Origin: an uncultured Achromobacter sp. | GTDB taxonomy: Bacteria > Pseudomonadota > Gammaproteobacteria > Burkholderiales > Burkholderiaceae_B | Assembly (NCBI GenBank): GCA_913775005.1 | Contig: CAJYKY010000583.1 | Location: forward strand, 1 to 10,073 | DNA length: 10,073 bases | Reading direction: 5' to 3' | Shown: in pieces, positions 6,656 through 10,073 of the stretch | Position numbering within the stretch: the stretch's first letter is position 1 | Layout: each line of letters starts with the position of its first letter | The notes under the pieces: generated by a model | Database searches by the model: none | The model's input: the letters and a program-made list of their open reading frames with translations, nothing else | Told to the model about the DNA's origin: nothing | Position numbers and translations under genes: made by a program

Positions 6656-7723
6656 TCAGGCGGGTTCGCGCTTGTTCAGGACCGCGGCGAATGCCTGCAC
6701 GGCGGTATCGATGTCGCCATCTTCAATGTGCCGGTGCGTGACGCAGCGCAGCCGCGTGCGGCCCCACGGACGGGTCAGCAGGCCCTCGGCCTGTAGCGCC
6801 GCCACCCACTGTGCGTTGGTCATGCCGGTATCAGCGGTTTCGACCTGCACGATATTGGTTTGCGGCACGGTCGCCGACAGCGTCGGCGCCAGGCGGTTGA
6901 TGCCATCGCTCAGGCGCCGCGCGCGCACATGGTCGTCGACAAGCCGCGCCGTCATCGTCTGCACGCCTTCCAGCCCCGCCGCCGCCATGATGCCGGACTG
7001 GCGCTGCGTGCCGCCCAGCATGCGACGCAGCGTACGCGCACGCGCCATCACGGTCTTGCTGCCCACCAGCACCGCACCAACCGGCGCGCTCAGGCCTTTG
7101 GACAGGCACAGCGACACCGTATCGGCATGCTGCGTGATCGTTGCCGCCGGCACGCCCAGCGCCACGGCCGCGTTGAACAGGCGCGCCCCATCCAGATGCA
7201 CAGACGTGCCAGCGGTGTGCGCCATGCCATACACCGTCTGCATGTGTTCCAGCGGCAGCACGGCGCCCCCGGCGTTGTTGTGCGACGTTTCCATGGCAAC
7301 CAGCGCCGTCTTCAGACGATGGCCGCCGGACAGCAGCGCCTCTTCCAGGCGATTCAGATCCATGGCGCCGTCGGTGCCCGACACGCCCAGATAGAACAGG
7401 CCTGTGAAGGTCGCCGCGCCGCGCTCGGACGTATACATGTGGGCCGACGACTCCAGCGCTACCTGTTCATTGCGCTGCGTCTGCGCCAGCACGGCCAGCA
7501 GGTTGGCCATGGTGCAGCTGGGCACGAACAGGCCCGCTTCCTTGCCCAGCAGGCCGGCCACATGCGCCTCCAGTTCGCGCACGGAGGGGTCACCATCCAG
7601 GCCGTCGTCGCCGATGGGCGCCGTGCGCATGCGTTCGTACATGGCAGGCGTGGGGTGGGTGACCGTATCGCTGCGCAGGTCGACAGGGCTGCGGGGAAGG
7701 TCGGCGGGAGTCCGCTGGGTCAT
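6656..7723 (-). CDS. ltaE: Low-specificity L-threonine aldolase (PLP-dependent)
   Basis: A 355-residue PLP enzyme that splits L-threonine or L-allo-threonine into glycine and acetaldehyde. Family motifs match E. coli LtaE: VDLRSDTVTHPTPAM (14-28), APIGDDGLDGDPSV (35-48), the cofactor-phosphate region near PSCTMANLLAVL (68-79), METSHNN (144-150), the PLP-contacting HLDGARLFNA (176-185, Asp178, Arg181) and the Schiff-base Lys209 in SLCLSKGLSAPVGA, then GGTQRQSGIMAAAG (237-250). I chose the ATG at 7723, five bases after the gltL stop. A TTG at 7732 would overlap the gltL stop by four bases and add three residues; neither has a good ribosome-binding site, which suggests coupling to gltL translation. 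Related aldolases prefer other beta-hydroxy amino acids, so specificity is uncertain. Confidence 0.9.
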   Translation of the reverse strand: MTQRTPADLPRSPVDLRSDTVTHPTPAMYERMRTAPIGDDGLDGDPSVRELEAHVAGLLGKEAGLFVPSCTMANLLAVLAQTQRNEQVALESSAHMYTSERGAATFTGLFYLGVSGTDGAMDLNRLEEALLSGGHRLKTALVAMETSHNNAGGAVLPLEHMQTVYGMAHTAGTSVHLDGARLFNAAVALGVPAATITQHADTVSLCLSKGLSAPVGAVLVGSKTVMARARTLRRMLGGTQRQSGIMAAAGLEGVQTMTARLVDDHVRARRLSDGINRLAPTLSATVPQTNIVQVETADTGMTNAQWVAALQAEGLLTRPWGRTRLRCVTHRHIEDGDIDTAVQAFAAVLNKREPA

Positions 7724-7728
7724 GGCGT

Positions 7729-8487
7729 TCAATGCTGCAAAATTTTGGAAAGAAATTGGCGCGTGCGCGGCGCACGCTCCTCGACATTGCCAAAGAATGC
7801 GTCTTTGGCGCAGTCTTCAACAATCTTGCCGCCGTCCATGAAGATCACACGGTCGGCGACGCGGCGGGCGAATCCCATTTCATGGGTCACCACCATCATC
7901 GTCATGCCCTCGCGGGCCAGATCGGTCATGACGTCCAGCACCTCGTTGACCATCTCCGGGTCCAGCGCCGACGTCGGCTCGTCAAACAACATCACCACCG
8001 GGTCCATCGACAGCGCGCGCGCAATCGCCACGCGCTGCTGCTGCCCGCCCGACAATTCGCCGGGGTGCTTGTCCTTGTGCGCCGACAGCCCCACGCGTTC
8101 CAGCAGCGACAAGGCGCGCGCACGCGCTTCTTCCTTGCCGCGCTTAAGCACCTTGACCTGGCCCAGGCACAGGTTTTCGGTCACGGACAAATGCGGGAAC
8201 AGTTCAAAGTGCTGAAACACCATGCCGGCCACCGAACGCAGCTTGGGCAGGTCGGTGCGCGGGTCGCCCACCGAAATGCCGTTGACGACGATGTCGCCCT
8301 TCTGGAACGGTTCCAGCGCGTTCACCGTCTTGATCAGCGTGGACTTGCCCGACCCTGACGGCCCGCAGACCACCACGACCTCGCCCTTGCCGACCGTGGT
8401 CGAACATTCATCCAGCACCTGAAAGGCGCCGTACCACTTGCTGACTTGCTTGATCTCGATCATCGGAGGCGTCGAAGTAAGTTGCAT
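7729..8487 (-). CDS. gltL: Glutamate/aspartate ABC transporter ATP-binding protein
   Basis: A 252-residue ATPase of the polar amino-acid importer family, very close to E. coli GltL in recalled sequence (KWYGAFQVL, KGEVVVVCGPSGSGKST, GMVFQHFELFPHLSV). Motifs: Walker A 42-50, Q-loop Gln92, signature LSGGQ 145-149, Walker B VVMLFDE 164-170, switch His202 in VVTHEMGFARRVADRV. The ATG at 8487 has AGGG seven bases upstream, overlapping the gltK stop. The E. coli protein begins at the equivalent of residue 9 (ATG at 8463), but that codon has no ribosome-binding site here, so I keep the longer start. It lies nine bases after gltK and is followed at once by the threonine aldolase gene. Confidence 0.94.
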   Translation of the reverse strand: MQLTSTPPMIEIKQVSKWYGAFQVLDECSTTVGKGEVVVVCGPSGSGKSTLIKTVNALEPFQKGDIVVNGISVGDPRTDLPKLRSVAGMVFQHFELFPHLSVTENLCLGQVKVLKRGKEEARARALSLLERVGLSAHKDKHPGELSGGQQQRVAIARALSMDPVVMLFDEPTSALDPEMVNEVLDVMTDLAREGMTMMVVTHEMGFARRVADRVIFMDGGKIVEDCAKDAFFGNVEERAPRTRQFLSKILQH

Positions 8488-8496
8488 CGTAAAACC

Positions 8497-9186
8497 CTAT
8501 CGCAGCACGCGGGTGCGCTTTTCCAGCAGTTTGACCAGACGGGACGCCGTGAAGCAGATCACGAAATACACCACCGCCACAAAGAGGTAGAGCTCGACCA
8601 GACGGCCATCGCGCTGGCCGATCTTGGAGGCCGCCCCCAGGAAGTCCGTCAGTGACAGCACGTAGACAAGCGACGTGTCCTGGAACAGGATGATCACGCG
8701 CGTCAGCAGCGCCGGCACCATGTTGCGAAACGCCTGCGGCAGAATCACATAACGCATGCCCTGCCACGGCGACAGGCCGATGGCCATGCTGGCCGACACC
8801 TGGCCCCGCGCAATCGATTGAATCCCCGCGCGCATGATTTCGCAGAAGTACGCGGCCTCGAACAAGGTGAAGGTGATCACCGCCGAATTGAACGCCCCCA
8901 CGCGCAGCGGCGTGGGCGAGCCCACCACCCAGGCCGCGATATACGGCACCAGGAAGTAGAACCAGAAGATCACCAGCAGCAGCGGAATCGACCGCATCAC
9001 GTTCACGTAGATGCCTGCCGGCACCGACAGGATCTTGAAGCGCGACAACCGCATCATCGCCAGCAGCGTCCCCAGCGCCAGGCCCATCACGGCGGCCAGC
9101 ACGGTCAGCGTCAGGGTGAAGGTCATGCCCGTCTTGAACAGATAGGGCAGGGACGTCGAAATGACATCGAAATCAAATTTACCCAT
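8497..9186 (-). CDS. gltK: Glutamate/aspartate ABC transporter permease
   Basis: A 229-residue inner-membrane permease of the HisM/GltK family. Hydrophobic segments lie at about 20-45, 65-88, 98-118, 155-180 and 198-220. The cytoplasmic EAA-like coupling loop spans 116-154 (RAGIQSIARGQ, then AIGLSPWQGMRYVILPQAFR). The stretch ILFQDTSLVYVLSLTDF (166-182) with the later GQRDG is characteristic of GltK as known from E. coli. The ATG at 9186 has a strong AGGAGA ribosome-binding site that overlaps the gltJ stop, so translation is coupled. It should form a heterodimer with GltJ, powered by GltL. Confidence 0.93.
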   Translation of the reverse strand: MGKFDFDVISTSLPYLFKTGMTFTLTLTVLAAVMGLALGTLLAMMRLSRFKILSVPAGIYVNVMRSIPLLLVIFWFYFLVPYIAAWVVGSPTPLRVGAFNSAVITFTLFEAAYFCEIMRAGIQSIARGQVSASMAIGLSPWQGMRYVILPQAFRNMVPALLTRVIILFQDTSLVYVLSLTDFLGAASKIGQRDGRLVELYLFVAVVYFVICFTASRLVKLLEKRTRVLR

Positions 9187-9195
9187 GGCGATCTC

Positions 9196-9945
9196 CTATC
9201 GGCTCTTGCCGGCCGAACCGATCAACCCCGGGACCGCGACATGGCGTTCAAGCAAACGCATGCCCAGCACGACGAAGCCGTTGATGATCAGGTAGATCAC
9301 CGTGGCGGCAGAGAACGCCTCGAAAATATGAAAGCTGAATTCCTGCATCGAACGCGCCTGGCCGGTCAGCTCCAGCAGGCCGATCGTCAGCGCCACCGAC
9401 GAATACTTGATGGTGCCCATGAATTCGGACGTCAGCGGCGGCAGCACGATGCGATACGCCTCGGGCAGGATGATGTACCGGTACACCTGCACCTCGGTCA
9501 GCCCCAGCGCGGTGCCTGCCTGGAACTGGCCGCGCGGCAACGACTGGATGCCGGCGCGCAATTGCTCGGCCACACGCGCCGATCCGTAAAAGCCCAAACA
9601 CAGCACCGCCGGCACGAACTGGCCCCACGGTTGCGGCATCTGCTTCATCGCCAGCCCCCACGCGTGCGGCAGCAGCTCGGGCAGCACGAAGTACCACAGG
9701 AACATCTGCACCAGCAGCGGGATATTGCGGAAAATCTCGACGTAAGTCGCGCCCAATACGTTCATCAGCCGGGACTGCGCCGTGCGCATCACGCCCAGCC
9801 AGGACCCCAGCAGCAGCGAAAAGACCCATGCGGTCAACGCCAGTGCGAGCGTCCAGCCCACGCCGATCAGGATCGTTTCCAGGAAGGTGTGCACGCCGTC
9901 CGGCGACATCTCCAGGAAGACGCCCCAACTCCAGTTGTAATTCAT
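9196..9945 (-). CDS. gltJ: Glutamate/aspartate ABC transporter permease
   Basis: A 249-residue inner-membrane permease paired with GltK. It opens with MNYNWSWGVF, close to the start of E. coli GltJ, and has hydrophobic segments at about 22-52, 76-92, 110-127, 182-195 and 210-232. The ELFRN-like motif appears as VEIFRNIPLLVQMFLWY (69-85), and the coupling loop is at about 124-164 (EQLRAGIQSLPRGQ, then TALGLTEVQVYRYIILPEAYR). The ATG at 9945 has AAGG about seven bases upstream. It is separated from the upstream binding-protein gene by 86 bases containing hairpins, and from gltK by nine bases. Confidence 0.93.
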   Translation of the reverse strand: MNYNWSWGVFLEMSPDGVHTFLETILIGVGWTLALALTAWVFSLLLGSWLGVMRTAQSRLMNVLGATYVEIFRNIPLLVQMFLWYFVLPELLPHAWGLAMKQMPQPWGQFVPAVLCLGFYGSARVAEQLRAGIQSLPRGQFQAGTALGLTEVQVYRYIILPEAYRIVLPPLTSEFMGTIKYSSVALTIGLLELTGQARSMQEFSFHIFEAFSAATVIYLIINGFVVLGMRLLERHVAVPGLIGSAGKSR

Positions 9946-9963
9946 GCCTGTGCCTTAGATGGC

Positions 9964-9985
9964 GGCGCCAGACGCGGCGCCTGGC
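9964..9985. repeat. Inverted repeat in the gltJ leader
   Basis: GGCGCC (9964-9969) recurs at 9976-9981 as a 6-base stem with a 6-base loop. An alternative pairing GCCAG (9967-9971) with CTGGC (9981-9985) uses overlapping bases. It sits between the strong hairpin at 9996-10022 and the gltJ start, so the leader RNA can form two consecutive structures. A role in gltJ translation or message processing is inference. Confidence 0.45.
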
Positions 9986-9988
9986 CCC

Positions 9989-10022
9989 AAAATCACCGCG
10001 GGACGCGCTGGGCGTCCCGCGG
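9989..10022 (-). terminator. Strong hairpin terminator/attenuator between the binding-protein gene and gltJ
   Basis: Bases 9996-10006 and 10012-10022 form a perfect 11-base GC-rich stem (CCGCGGGACGC with its complement) and a 5-base loop. On the minus strand it is followed, after three bases, by TTTT (9992-9989). It begins ten bases beyond the upstream gene's stop. Such intra-operon hairpins between a binding-protein gene and its permease genes are well known to reduce read-through and to protect the binding-protein message, giving more binding protein than membrane components. The U-run is short, so termination is likely partial. Confidence 0.7.
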
Positions 10023-10031
10023 ACTACCTGC

Positions 10032-10073
10032 TTACTCGTATGCCTTGGGGTCACCCGAATCGGTCGGGTTCGC
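10032..10073 (-). CDS. C-terminal end of a probable amino-acid ABC transporter substrate-binding protein (partial)
   Basis: Only the last 13 codons and the TAA stop are inside the window, reading ANPTDSGDPKAYE. The frame is open to the right edge. The polar acidic tail, the position just upstream of gltJKL on the same strand and the hairpin that follows all fit the periplasmic glutamate/aspartate-binding protein (GltI) of the system, but the visible peptide is too short to prove this, so no symbol is given. Confidence 0.6.
   Translation of the reverse strand, partial: ANPTDSGDPKAYE

Noticed and set aside
6860..8215. 451-residue plus-strand open frame spanning parts of the aldolase and gltL genes
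   Set aside because: It crosses two strongly supported opposite-strand genes and has shadow-like composition; there is no ribosome-binding site or domain.
9248..10054. Minus-strand open frame overlapping gltJ in another frame
   Set aside because: It overlaps gltJ, which matches its family from the first residue; this translation is Arg/Ala-rich and featureless and would also overlap the hairpin terminator.
1..10073. Search for tRNA/rRNA genes, CRISPR repeats, transposase genes, integrase sites or phage genes
   Set aside because: Nothing of these kinds could be recognised by reading both strands; composition looks even apart from the short AT-rich intergenic patch near 1905-2005.

Overview
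The window is high-GC bacterial chromosome with tightly packed metabolic and transport genes. Protein similarity recalled from known families (E. coli GltJ/GltK/GltL, LtaE, EamA), the base composition and the gene style suggest a betaproteobacterium of the Alcaligenaceae (Achromobacter/Bordetella type). That assignment is inference; no rRNA or other marker gene is present. I see no tRNA, rRNA, CRISPR array, insertion sequence, prophage or plasmid feature.

Layout. (1) Positions 1-1791, minus strand: the start of an ABC importer operon of the polyamine/iron (PotA/PotB, FbpC) class, with the ATPase first and then a permease that runs off the left edge. (2) Positions 2006-2848, plus strand: an IclR-family regulator transcribed divergently from that transporter. 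The AT-rich region between them carries a plausible promoter and repeated GAATT/AATTC half-sites. (3) Positions 2858-5125, minus strand: a PhyH-family Fe(II)/2-oxoglutarate dioxygenase followed, after a 207-base gap containing strong dyads, by an FMN-dependent alpha-hydroxy-acid dehydrogenase. The latter is convergent with iclR, with only 9 bases between the stop codons. (4) Positions 5286-5594, plus strand: a small acylphosphatase. (5) Positions 5682-10073, minus strand: a co-oriented run. In transcription order it is the C-terminal tail of a probable substrate-binding protein, a strong hairpin terminator/attenuator, gltJ, gltK, gltL (a glutamate/aspartate-type importer), a low-specificity L-threonine aldolase nearly fused to gltL, and an EamA (O-acetylserine/cysteine-type) exporter.

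How the genes fit together. The gltIJKL block is a classic polar amino-acid importer. The aldolase starts at or within a few bases of the gltL stop, so it is probably translated from the same message. The IclR protein is the likely regulator of the divergent PotAB-type transporter, whose substrate cannot be read from sequence. The PhyH dioxygenase and the alpha-hydroxy-acid dehydrogenase could act in sequence (hydroxylate, then oxidise the hydroxy acid), but this is only inferred from adjacency and known chemistry.

This is mostly an ordinary housekeeping/accessory metabolic region. I found no convincing undescribed system; the findings are regulatory dyads, start-site questions and gene-neighbourhood hypotheses. 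No gene-free stretch exceeds 300 bases: the largest gaps are 1792-2005, 4022-4228 and 5126-5285.
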